Of a stretch of 64,000 nucleotides of DNA, positions 25,857 to 35,625 are shown in pieces. Source of the stretch: Pseudoalteromonas sp. GCY (GTDB lineage Bacteria; Pseudomonadota; Gammaproteobacteria; Enterobacterales; Alteromonadaceae); the NCBI RefSeq assembly GCF_016695175.1, contig NZ_CP068023.1, positions 1,352,501-1,416,500 of the forward strand. The letters are read 5' to 3'. The position numbers and the translations under genes are program-made. How positions within the stretch are numbered: position 1 is the stretch's first letter; each line of letters begins with the position of its first letter. The notes under the pieces were generated by a model. The model was not told where the DNA came from, did no database searches, and saw only the letters and a program-made list of their open reading frames with translations.

Positions 25857-26582
25857 TTAAACGGTTTTTTGTTCTACATGTTTGTTAATATCGGCAAGGT
25901 GAGGGAACTTCTTTAATGTCAGTAATAACTCAGCGAAACTAAATATTATTTGACCATGCATTTTTTCATAAATAGCTTTAATTGCAGTGTAATCATCCTG
26001 CTCATCAAGCGTTAGTCGGTAATGGCTAAGATCTTCCATAGCACTAATTACATAGTTAGAGTAAGAACTAAACTTTGACATACCTAAAGTGACGTGTTCA
26101 CGATCTGGCGTTGAAGTTGCCTTTTCATGTGTGGTTTGCAGCAATTTATATGAAAATACCGCAGTATCTAAGCCTCGAGGAAAGCCACTGTGTGGGCCAA
26201 GGCTTACAGCATCAAAATCATGATTGAGATACGTACCGATTGCTTCACTCACCAAATCACAATCAATTAGTGGGCAGTCACTCGTCAATCGCACAATTGC
26301 AGTATCTTCTTTAGCACCAAACTTTGTAGCTGCAAGGTAGTAGCGGCCAAGTACATCCTCGGTACTACCTTGAAAATAAGCAATGTCTAGAGATTTACAG
26401 AGGTCAACGATAGGGGCTTCCGAGCCATCATCGGTGGTAGCAATGATGATGTTATCATGCCATTTTTCTAGTCGCTCAAGCATGACTTGTAGTACCGATT
26501 TACCGCAAAGTGGTAGCATCACTTTTCCTGGTAATCGCGTTGAGGTCATTCTCGCTTGAATAATTATTTGAACCTTGTCCAT
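25857..26582 (-). CDS. SpsF-like CMP-nonulosonate cytidylyltransferase
   Basis: 241 residues from ATG 26582 (in-frame alternatives at 26591 and upstream). The N-terminus VQIIIQARMTSTRLPGKVMLPLCGKSVLQVMLERL is the SpsF signature; canonical PseF begins differently (IIPARGGSKRIPRKN type). IVRLTSDCPLIDCDLV and SGFPRGLDTAVFS also match SpsF. In Bacillus and many marine bacteria SpsF accompanies SpsE/SpsG, the counterparts of PseI/PseG, and probably makes the CMP-activated sugar that Maf needs. It is divergent from pseI. No other pseF candidate is visible. Confidence 0.82.
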   Translation of the reverse strand: MDKVQIIIQARMTSTRLPGKVMLPLCGKSVLQVMLERLEKWHDNIIIATTDDGSEAPIVDLCKSLDIAYFQGSTEDVLGRYYLAATKFGAKEDTAIVRLTSDCPLIDCDLVSEAIGTYLNHDFDAVSLGPHSGFPRGLDTAVFSYKLLQTTHEKATSTPDREHVTLGMSKFSSYSNYVISAMEDLSHYRLTLDEQDDYTAIKAIYEKMHGQIIFSFAELLLTLKKFPHLADINKHVEQKTV

Positions 26583-26613
26583 TGGTGCCATAATTCTCAT
26601 TAAATTTGAGTTC

Positions 26614-26643
26614 AATATAGCAAAGGATTACACTCAAAGACAA
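26614..26643 (-). promoter_or_regulatory. possible sigma-70 promoter for the spsF-like gene
   Basis: Minus strand TTGTCT (26638-26643), 18-base spacer, TATATT (26614-26619). It matches TTGACA and TATAAT at 4/6 and 5/6. No -24/-12 element is found upstream of this gene, so a housekeeping promoter is plausible; chance matches in AT-rich DNA are common. Confidence 0.3.
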
Positions 26644-26711
26644 AGACAAACGTCACTAAGCTTAAATAACTGGCTTGATTTTATTCAATATTTACCTAAA
26701 ACAGTAAATAA

Positions 26712-26728
26712 AGGCCTTATTTTTGCTT
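26712..26728 (+). promoter_or_regulatory. sigma-54 promoter of pseI operon
   Basis: AGGCCTTATTTTTGCTT: GG (26713-26714) and GC (26725-26726) are ten bases apart, with a perfect TTTGCT -12 box. The -24 box is weaker (AGGCC). Initiation near 26738 would leave 25 bases before the ATG at 26763, which has a GAGG ribosome site. Confidence 0.6.
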
Positions 26729-26762
26729 TAAACCTATTCATTTTAATCTTTTTGAGGACAAC

Positions 26763-27803
26763 ATGGGTTTCAAAAGTGTGTTGAATATCGCTGGCCACTC
26801 TGTCGGACACGATCACCCTTGTTATATTATTGCTGAAATGTCGGCAAACCATGGGCAGTGCTTAATCAAAGCAAAAGAACTAGTGCATGCGGCATATGAA
26901 TCCGGCGCTGATGCAATAAAATTGCAAACCTATACGGCAGACACCTTAACTATGGACTGCAAGTTGCCGCATTTTGAGGCCACGGGACCTTGGAAAGGTC
27001 AGTATCTTCACGATTTATACAAAACAGCTTACATGCCATGGGATTTTCATGCTGAGCTTTTCGAACTAGCCGCTAAACTTGGCTTGACATGTTTCTCATC
27101 GCCATTCGATAAAACCGCGGTAGATTTATTGAGTCAGCTGGATGCGCCGGCATATAAAATTGCGTCACCAGAATTAATCGATCATCAGTTGATCCGAGAT
27201 GTTGCCGCAACAGGTAAGCCAGTAATTATGTCTACCGGAGGCGCGACACTACCAGAAATAGCTGAGGCAGTAAAAGTAGCTGAAGAGGCGGGTGTAACTG
27301 AGCTTGGGCTGATGAAATGTACGAGTACCTATCCAGCCCCTGCTGAGACGATAAATTTGCGCACAATTCCACATATGAGAGAAGCGTTTAAGTGCCCTGT
27401 AGGGCTATCCGATCATACACTTGGCAATGATGTACCTCTGGCGTCAGTCGCAGTGGGCGCATGCATGATTGAAAAGCACTTTGTGCTCGATAAAAGTGAC
27501 AACACTGCTGATAGCTTTTTTTCAATGACACCAGATGAATTAAAGGCGCTAGTCCATGGCGTTAGACAGATTGAAAAAGCGATGGGTGAGGTTAATTATC
27601 CTACTGAAGCGTCAAAAGCTCGTCGCTGTGTCTACATTATAAAAGATATTAAATCAGGTGAGCGCCTGACTACTGAACATCTGAGGCAGATGCGACCCGG
27701 CGGCGGTGAAATCATGCCAAAAGAGCTACCGAGGTTAATAGGTCGGACAGTGAATAGAGATTTGCGCTGTGGTGAGCAGCTAGCATGGAGTGATTTATCG
27801 TGA
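26763..27803 (+). CDS. pseI: pseudaminic acid synthase (NeuB family)
   Basis: 346 residues. The NeuB TIM-barrel part (1-280) has CYIIAEMSANHGQCLIKAKELVHAAYESGADAIKLQTYTADTLT, SSPFDKTAVDLL, YKIASPELIDH, GLSDHTLG and EKHFVLDK. About 285-346 is the antifreeze-like SAF domain (RRCVYIIKDIKSGERLT...GRTVNRDLRCGEQL). It condenses phosphoenolpyruvate with 2,4-diacylamido-2,4,6-trideoxy-L-altrose to give a pseudaminic-type nonulosonic acid. The PseI choice over LegI or NeuB rests on the PseB, PseC and PseG partners. The stop overlaps the ACP start (GTGA). Confidence 0.92.
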   Translation: MGFKSVLNIAGHSVGHDHPCYIIAEMSANHGQCLIKAKELVHAAYESGADAIKLQTYTADTLTMDCKLPHFEATGPWKGQYLHDLYKTAYMPWDFHAELFELAAKLGLTCFSSPFDKTAVDLLSQLDAPAYKIASPELIDHQLIRDVAATGKPVIMSTGGATLPEIAEAVKVAEEAGVTELGLMKCTSTYPAPAETINLRTIPHMREAFKCPVGLSDHTLGNDVPLASVAVGACMIEKHFVLDKSDNTADSFFSMTPDELKALVHGVRQIEKAMGEVNYPTEASKARRCVYIIKDIKSGERLTTEHLRQMRPGGGEIMPKELPRLIGRTVNRDLRCGEQLAWSDLS

Positions 27804-28069
27804 ATGCGAACAAAGAAATGCTGACCCAAACTATTCAACAGTTTTTGCTAGAACGAGGCGTATTGGTTGCCGACAATGACATAGATTGTTATAACTTTGT
27901 CGCAGAAGGGACACTGGATTCGTTTGAAATATTAACGCTAATCATGCAGTTAGAAAGTGACTACCGTATTGCGGTGCCGCCCGAATTATTAATGGACACA
28001 GAAAATGCAAATGTAGGCACTTTGGTAAATTCACTGGTTAAGCTTGTCAATGATCGCGATAAGAGTTGA
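27800..28069 (+). CDS. acyl carrier protein
   Basis: 89 residues from GTG 27800, overlapping the pseI stop by four bases. NFVAEGTLDSFEILTLIMQLESDY is the ACP helix-II motif, with Ser41 as the phosphopantetheine site, followed by RIAVPPELL. A dedicated carrier protein is not part of the canonical pseudaminic pathway, which uses acetyl-CoA. With the adenylate-forming ligase two genes downstream it probably holds an activated acyl group for the GNAT domain of the PseG fusion. The coding end overlaps pseG by 20 bases. Confidence 0.9.
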   Translation: MNANKEMLTQTIQQFLLERGVLVADNDIDCYNFVAEGTLDSFEILTLIMQLESDYRIAVPPELLMDTENANVGTLVNSLVKLVNDRDKS

Positions 28070-29612
28070 TACCTTATGTGGCCTTGGTCACTTTATGCGT
28101 TGTAAGTGGTTAGCGTTAGCGCTTCAAGCGTGTGGCAAAGAGGTGATAGTCCTAGTCGATACAGCCGTTCCCGAGCAGTTATCACGTGAGCTGAAGAGCA
28201 GCATAAAAACTATACCTTTTGCACAAACGCAAAAAGAAGATGCTCACAATACCTTGAAGGTACTTTCTGAGATACAAGAGCCGGTTGAAAGCGTTATCGT
28301 AGACAGCTACCGTTTTGACTCAGAATGGGAACTAGAAGTTGCGAAGCAGATTTCCTCAATTGTCGTAGTGGACGATTTAGAAAGAGCGCATAGTGCTAAG
28401 CTACTTATTGATAGCAAGTGGTGTGGTGACAAAACCAGTGAGCGCTACGCAAGCTTGGACAAAAAGCTTTTAGGCCCTGATTTTGCCATGTTGTCACCGG
28501 CATATCAACACTGCACACATCAAGAGCGTAAGCTAAATCGTGTGATGTTTTCTCTTGGCGGTGGCGGGGATTGGCATAGTGTTTCTGACTGGATAGCCTT
28601 GTTGCTAAATATAGCACCAGAAATTGAAATTGACGTTATCTTAGGGCCAATGGCTGAGAGAGTAGAGGCGTTAACTCTGCTTGCGAATACAACTTCTAGA
28701 TTGCAGCTAATTCGGCAACCGACTTCTCTTGTGCCTTATTATCAAAGTTGTAGCCTATTTGTCGGAGCACTTGGTACTTCGCTTTATGAGCTGGCCGCAA
28801 CCAATACGCCAGCATTGACATTTTCGATTGCACCAAATCAAGACAATCAACAAAGTGCGCTTGATGATTTAGGTCATTATTTTCATGTTCCAGAGCTCTT
28901 GACGCGAAAGGCCAGTGAGGTTGTCGCGTTAATTTTGACGTTAGTGAAACAGTCTACGCGAATAATAAAAGCGCGAGAGACTGCACCGATTAAGGTAGAT
29001 GGCCGAGGGGCAATTCGAGTCGCAGAGTTGGTTTTAGCGAATGACATTAGATCTTCTGTGACACAAAAAACTTTGCATAGCCAAGAGGAAAATGTATGCC
29101 AGCTAACCGCACAGGTGCAGATCCGTCAAGTCAACGACTCAGACGTAAATAGATACCTTGCAGCGAGGAACTTACCAGATAACACTTGGCGTATGACGAT
29201 TACTTCTGGTATTGACGTGCTGGGGCATTATCAGTGGTGGTTTGCTAACAGTAGAGAGTCATTTGTGATGGAGTCTAACGGCAAACCGTTACTATACGTT
29301 TGGCATCAAACTCATAACATTGAAGGGCAAGAATATCTGGTTGGTGGGTGGTTTGCAGCCTCTGATGAGGTGAACTTTGCCCACGCACAAATGGTTTTGG
29401 AGTGGCAACTCTGTGAAACCGCAGCTAAATATCCTGAAGCCATTTGGCTTGCGGTAATAAACAAAGAAAATAAGTTTGTGAATCTGCTTAACCAGCGTGC
29501 GGGCTTCGTGTCCATCGAACATGATGAAAAGAAAATGCGCGCAACGCAACAGTTGTTTCCAAACGCATCGCTCTGCGAGTTTAATTATGTTGGTAAAGAG
29601 GTAAATACATGA
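28050..29612 (+). CDS. pseG: PseG UDP-sugar hydrolase fused to a C-terminal GNAT acyltransferase
   Basis: 520 residues from ATG 28050, overlapping the ACP gene by 20 bases. Residues 1-330 are PseG: MIAIRVDTLCGLGHFMRC (H14 in the catalytic loop), VVDDLERAHSAKLLIDS and the GT-B-like second half SLGGGGDW, GALGTSLYELAATNTP. It removes UDP from UDP-2,4-diacylamido-trideoxy-altrose. Residues about 350-520 look GNAT-like (QIRQVNDSDVNRYLAARN, then HAQMVLEWQLCETAAKYPEAIWLAVINKENKFVNLLNQRAGFVS) and would replace PseH. Fusion and ACP context suggest the acyl group may come from acyl-ACP. The domain reading is good; the donor is inferred. Confidence 0.87.
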   Translation: MIAIRVDTLCGLGHFMRCKWLALALQACGKEVIVLVDTAVPEQLSRELKSSIKTIPFAQTQKEDAHNTLKVLSEIQEPVESVIVDSYRFDSEWELEVAKQISSIVVVDDLERAHSAKLLIDSKWCGDKTSERYASLDKKLLGPDFAMLSPAYQHCTHQERKLNRVMFSLGGGGDWHSVSDWIALLLNIAPEIEIDVILGPMAERVEALTLLANTTSRLQLIRQPTSLVPYYQSCSLFVGALGTSLYELAATNTPALTFSIAPNQDNQQSALDDLGHYFHVPELLTRKASEVVALILTLVKQSTRIIKARETAPIKVDGRGAIRVAELVLANDIRSSVTQKTLHSQEENVCQLTAQVQIRQVNDSDVNRYLAARNLPDNTWRMTITSGIDVLGHYQWWFANSRESFVMESNGKPLLYVWHQTHNIEGQEYLVGGWFAASDEVNFAHAQMVLEWQLCETAAKYPEAIWLAVINKENKFVNLLNQRAGFVSIEHDEKKMRATQQLFPNASLCEFNYVGKEVNT

Positions 29613-31117
29613 CAAAGAGTATTTACGAGTTATTCGAAGAAAATGTTAAACAGACTCCCAAGAAAGCGGCGGTTGTCTATCTAGAGCAGCAAGTGAGCTA
29701 TGAGGAGCTGAATCGACAGGTATTAAAGTTAAGTGCACACTTTGTACGGTCGGGCCTTACCCCAGGTCAACGAGTGGGTGTATTTGCGCCTAATGGCATC
29801 GAATTTGTCGTAACACTACTCGCTATTGCTAAGCTGGGAATCGCAGCTGTGCCATTACCAATTAGCCTCAAAGGTAATGCATTAATAACAGCGTTGAAGA
29901 AAACGCCGGTTGCCATGGTCGTGGCATGGCCGACGATAAGTAAAGTATTACTCGATGCCAATTTGATAGAGCCTAGTAACTTGGTGACTCTTGGTAAAGC
30001 CGTGAGTGAAGAGCTAAGTTGGGAAGCGGTTCAATCCTGTGAAAAATTAGATGACTTGCAACATGATGTTGATCTTGATGCGCCGTTTATTTTGACGATG
30101 ACCTCAGGCTCCACTGGGCAGCCGAAACCAATTGTGTTAAGCCAAGCATGTAAAATAAACCGCGCCATAGATGCGACTATCCATTATTACGGTTTGACCA
30201 AACAAGATGTGATCCTGGTAGCAACACCAATGTATCACTCTTTAGCACAAAGAGGGGTGCTAATGCCGTTAATGCTTGGCGCTACAACCGTTGTCATGCC
30301 CAAGTTTAATCTTTCACAATGGCTAAATGCGATTGAACAGTATAAGGTAAGCTTTTTGTTTGCCGTAGCTGCTCAACTAGAAAGTTTGGTTGCAAAAGGT
30401 ACATCTAGTGCAGATTTAAGTTCTTTGAAATGTATCGTTTCATCATCTGCTGTGCTTGAGGATACGACCAAAAAGCGTTTATTAGGGATGCTAAGCTGTC
30501 GCTTTCATGAGTGTTACGGCGCTTCAGAAGTGGGAGTGGTCACTGATTTTGCGGTTTCAGAAAATCCTGAGCAAAGTGGCAGTGTGGGCAAAGCACTGCC
30601 ATTTGTCTCATTGAAAATTGCGGATGATCAAGGGTGTGAAGTCGCAGCTGGCCAAGTAGGAGAGATATGCTGTAATACTTCTACCATTTTTGGTGGTTAC
30701 CTAAAAATGCCAGATCAAACTCGGGCGGCTTTTTATGTGGGAGATTTCTTTAAAACTGGAGACCTAGGTTATGTGGATGAGCAAGGATATCTCTACTACG
30801 TCGGCCGTAAAAAAGAGGTGATTTCTAGCGGTGGGATAAATGTATTCCCTCAAGATATAGAGACAGTTGTCAAATCAGTCGAAGGCGTAGAAGATTGCGT
30901 TGCGTTTGGGATAAAAGACGCGCAATTGGGCGAAATTGTGAAAGTGGTAATAGAGCAAAGCCAAGACACCGACTTAATTCCTGTAATTAGAAAAGCGTGC
31001 TTGCAAGAGCTAACTGACTATCAACAGCCTAGATTTATAGAAAGAGTAGTAGCTTTACCGAGAAACCAGATGGGAAAAGTGCTTCGCAACGACGTTAAGA
31101 CACAATTTAGTCAATAG
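29609..31117 (+). CDS. adenylate-forming acyl ligase (AMP-binding), likely acyl-ACP synthetase
   Basis: 502 residues. ANL-superfamily motifs occur in order: MTSGSTGQPKPIVLS (165 onwards, A3), CYGASEVG (A5), KTGDLGYVDEQGYLYYVGRKKEVISSGGINVFPQDIE (A7-A8) and NQMGKVLRND with the catalytic Lys490 (A10). It activates a carboxylic acid as acyl-AMP and passes it to CoA or a carrier protein. It overlaps the pseG fusion by four bases (ATGA) and shares the operon with an ACP, so loading that ACP is the natural role. The acid cannot be read from sequence. Confidence 0.88.
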   Translation: MTKSIYELFEENVKQTPKKAAVVYLEQQVSYEELNRQVLKLSAHFVRSGLTPGQRVGVFAPNGIEFVVTLLAIAKLGIAAVPLPISLKGNALITALKKTPVAMVVAWPTISKVLLDANLIEPSNLVTLGKAVSEELSWEAVQSCEKLDDLQHDVDLDAPFILTMTSGSTGQPKPIVLSQACKINRAIDATIHYYGLTKQDVILVATPMYHSLAQRGVLMPLMLGATTVVMPKFNLSQWLNAIEQYKVSFLFAVAAQLESLVAKGTSSADLSSLKCIVSSSAVLEDTTKKRLLGMLSCRFHECYGASEVGVVTDFAVSENPEQSGSVGKALPFVSLKIADDQGCEVAAGQVGEICCNTSTIFGGYLKMPDQTRAAFYVGDFFKTGDLGYVDEQGYLYYVGRKKEVISSGGINVFPQDIETVVKSVEGVEDCVAFGIKDAQLGEIVKVVIEQSQDTDLIPVIRKACLQELTDYQQPRFIERVVALPRNQMGKVLRNDVKTQFSQ

Positions 31118-31130
31118 AATGAATAACCTA

Positions 31131-31159
31131 AGCAGGCGAAGTAAACTACTTCACCTGCT
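31131..31159. terminator. hairpin between convergent genes
   Basis: AGCAGG-C-GAAGTA (31131-31143) pairs with TACTTC-A-CCTGCT (31147-31159) around an AAC loop: 12 pairs with one mismatch. It lies between the stop of the acyl ligase and the end of the opposing oxidoreductase, overlapping the latter's last codons. Probably terminates in both directions. Confidence 0.6.
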
Positions 31160-32279
31160 GCCATGTACCACTTTCAGCAGAGCGCTTTGCGGCTTCAAAT
31201 AAAGCCAAACCTTGCTTGGCTTGCTCAAATCCAAAAACGTACTCTGAACGACTGGGTTGGTTACTTAAGTGTAATTGGAGTGCTCCCGCAATATCGCTAT
31301 ATAAATTGGCAAAGGCCTCGACAAAACCGGTGGGGTGGCCAGGTTTCATCCGATTATATCGAAATTGATTCGCATACTGGCATTGGCCTGCTCTATCTAA
31401 CACTTCCCGACGCCCATCATTATAGTTGAGTTCTAATTCATCAGGATTTAACTGAAACCAGCGAGCACTTCCTTTTGTGCCATACACGCGTACGGACAGA
31501 CCATTTCTATGACCAATTGCTGTTTTAGACATCCACATTGAGCCAACGATACCATTTGGGTATTTCAAGAGCATATTAACGTCATCAACTAATCCTTTGA
31601 ACTCTGAGTGATTAGCAAATTGCGCGCAGGTGGCTTCAGGCTCGACTTCTAATAGATAGCTAGATAAATGGTGAAGGTGCACACCTAAATCGAGACAGAT
31701 AGTGGGGACGTCGTAATCTTTTAAACGCCATGATTGAGGTTGGCTAGGCTTACCTGCGATATCTGGTGGGCGTTTAAAGCCTTCTTGGGGCATTTCAAGA
31801 TGAATTTTTTGTATTTCTCCAAGCGCACCATTAGAAATGATATGCTTGAGCTCCCTCACCATAGCATAACCACTGTAGTTGAAAGTTACTGCAAGAAAGT
31901 GTTTTTTGGGATCGTAACAAGCTTCAATTTCCTTCGCCTCAGCCAATCCACAAGTCAATGACTTTTCACTAATCACGGCTAAGTCTCTTGCCAATAAGGC
32001 CTTTAACACCTCAGTGTGATGAGGGGTTGGTGTTAAAATAACAAAAGCGTCTACCGCGTTTTGCTCTGCTAAAATTAACTCCTTCCAGCAGTTATAGGTA
32101 CGCTCAGTACTTATATTCCATTGCTCAGCCGTGTGCTGATTGACCTTAGCGTCTCGACTAAATGCACCCGCGACGACCTGAAACTTATTATCTAAATGTG
32201 CTGCTGAAAAGTGTACATAGCCGACCGCAGAGTTATTACCTCCGCCAATAAAAGCCAGTTGCAATGGTCTATTATTCAT
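31146..32279 (-). CDS. Gfo/Idh/MocA-family oxidoreductase
   Basis: 377 residues from ATG 32279, chosen for its GGAAAG ribosome site; longer in-frame starts overlap pseC. The N-terminus LQLAFIGGGNNSAVGYVHFSAA is the NAD(P)-binding loop and AVISEKSLTC corresponds to the EKP motif, with Ser for Pro. A conserved histidine region (CLDLGVHLHHLSSYLLE) follows. Relatives oxidise or epimerise sugars and UDP-HexNAc derivatives. It follows pseC by a 10-base gap and may modify the pseudaminic acid or its precursor. Not part of the canonical pathway. Confidence 0.85.
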   Translation of the reverse strand: MNNRPLQLAFIGGGNNSAVGYVHFSAAHLDNKFQVVAGAFSRDAKVNQHTAEQWNISTERTYNCWKELILAEQNAVDAFVILTPTPHHTEVLKALLARDLAVISEKSLTCGLAEAKEIEACYDPKKHFLAVTFNYSGYAMVRELKHIISNGALGEIQKIHLEMPQEGFKRPPDIAGKPSQPQSWRLKDYDVPTICLDLGVHLHHLSSYLLEVEPEATCAQFANHSEFKGLVDDVNMLLKYPNGIVGSMWMSKTAIGHRNGLSVRVYGTKGSARWFQLNPDELELNYNDGRREVLDRAGQCQYANQFRYNRMKPGHPTGFVEAFANLYSDIAGALQLHLSNQPSRSEYVFGFEQAKQGLALFEAAKRSAESGTWQQVK

Positions 32280-32289
32280 AATCTTTCCT

Positions 32290-34526
<2,237 letters not shown>

Positions 34527-34535
34527 TTAGATATC

Positions 34536-34550
34536 TTATCGATACGATAA
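34536..34550. promoter_or_regulatory. dyad TTATCG-ATA-CGATAA, possible operator
   Basis: A perfect 6-bp inverted repeat with 3-base spacer in the divergent region between pseB and the third flagellin. Further TATCG copies sit at 34507-34511 and 34514-34518. It could bind a regulator or be a chance palindrome in AT-rich DNA. It lies downstream of the predicted pseB start point and about 140 bases upstream of the flagellin. Confidence 0.3.
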
Positions 34551-34590
34551 ATTAGCTACTACTCAATACTTTATATCACTTCTATACGTT

Positions 34591-34607
34591 TTGCAGTATT
34601 TATGCCA
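34591..34607 (-). promoter_or_regulatory. sigma-54 promoter of pseB-pseC operon
   Basis: Minus strand TGGCATAAATACTGCAA: TGGCA is an ideal -24 box, and GG-N10-GC spacing is exact, with CTGCA at -12. Initiation near 34581 gives a leader of about 110 bases containing the TTATCG-ATA-CGATAA dyad at 34536-34550. Confidence 0.65.
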
Positions 34608-34692
34608 GCCATTGCAGGAAATTTAACTACTATGGTGACTTTTTGCTCACAATAACGTAGATTTAACCTAATGATAGTGAATGGGGATAAAT

Positions 34693-35478
34693 ATGAAAAT
34701 CCAATCACAAAGTACTGCTTTTTTTAATCGTACCGAGCAGACCACCAACAAGCTCAACCAGCAGTTGGCTTCAGGTAAGAAAGTTAATTCTGCAGCAGAC
34801 GATGCTGCGGCCTTGCAGATCATTAACCGTTTGACGTCTCAGCAGGACGGCTACAGTCAATCCATTCGTAACGCATATGATGGTATCTCGTATTCGCAAA
34901 CCGCCGACTCGGCATTATCTGGTGTGAATGATGCAGTTTCCCGGATTAGAGAATTATCGATTCAAGCCGGTAATGGGGCGTTGACAGATAGTGATCGTCA
35001 AGCATTGCAAGAAGAAGTATCGCAGCTGCAAACGCAAATCAGCGAAACGTTTGAAAATACCACGTTTGGCGGTGCACAAATTTTTGACGGTGAGTCTCGT
35101 AGTTTTCAGGTAGGACCCGACGCTAATACGACTCAGTCGTTACAGCAGACTGATGGTGGTTTCGCCAGCGCAATATTGAGTGTGGACATTTCGACGCAAG
35201 CGGGTGCACAAGCTGCCATTGATGCGGCAGATACAGTCTCTGAAGATTTAAACAGCCAACGTGCTGAGCTTGGTGCATTTGAAAATGCGGTATCTAGTAC
35301 TATTCGCTCTGCGAGTAACCAACGTGAGAACATTGCAGCGAGCCAAAGTCGAATTCAAGACACCGATTACGCGCAAGCGGTGAGCGATCAAGTTGCCAAC
35401 GATATTTTGTCGCAAGCGTCTATTGCTTTGCGTGGTCAAGCTAATCAGTCTGCATCATCGGTACTAGGTTTGTTATAA
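34693..35478 (+). CDS. divergent short flagellin (third copy, 261 aa)
   Basis: 261 residues from ATG 34693, preceded by GGGGAT; an in-frame ATG at 34681 would add four residues. It has the flagellin ends (LNQQLASGKKVNSAADDAAALQIINRL, then SRIQDTDYAQAVSDQVANDILSQASIALRGQANQSASSVLGLL) but lacks the MALYVNTN start and has only about 40 residues between the terminal domains. Clearly diverged from the two flagellins at 1-1380. It may be a minor or differently regulated filament subunit. I find no sigma-28 site upstream, only a near-miss -24/-12 at 34633-34647. Confidence 0.9.
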   Translation: MKIQSQSTAFFNRTEQTTNKLNQQLASGKKVNSAADDAAALQIINRLTSQQDGYSQSIRNAYDGISYSQTADSALSGVNDAVSRIRELSIQAGNGALTDSDRQALQEEVSQLQTQISETFENTTFGGAQIFDGESRSFQVGPDANTTQSLQQTDGGFASAILSVDISTQAGAQAAIDAADTVSEDLNSQRAELGAFENAVSSTIRSASNQRENIAASQSRIQDTDYAQAVSDQVANDILSQASIALRGQANQSASSVLGLL

Positions 35479-35511
35479 ATTACTACTAAAGTATTGATAT
35501 AGAACAGCTCT

Positions 35512-35551
35512 AGTGGCGATTTTTTGGCGTTAATGTCAAAAAGTTGCCACT
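35512..35551. terminator. long hairpin between third flagellin and flrA
   Basis: Bases 35512-35526 and 35537-35551 form a 15-bp stem with two G-U pairs and no mismatch (AGTGGCGATTTTTTG with CAAAAAGTTGCCACT), loop GCGTTAATGT. It lies 34 bases after the flagellin stop and 75 before flrA. A terminator for flagellin is likely; the 3' flank lacks a U run, so an RNA-stability or flrA-leader role is possible. Confidence 0.55.
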
Positions 35552-35625
35552 TAGGTATTGCATCCCCCTTAATCTCTCTTACAATCTAACTATCAAAGAA
35601 TTTTAAGTAGATTGGTTCTCAAGCA

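Noticed and set aside
34633..34647. TGGTGACTTTTTGCT upstream of the third flagellin as a sigma-54 promoter
   Set aside because: GG and GC are nine bases apart, not ten. Sigma-54 promoters tolerate this poorly, so it is not listed as a feature.
35515..35528. GGCGATTTTTTGGC upstream of flrA as a -24/-12 element
   Set aside because: Spacing fits, but the bases are part of a 15-bp hairpin stem and the -12 box is TGGC; the structure explains them better.
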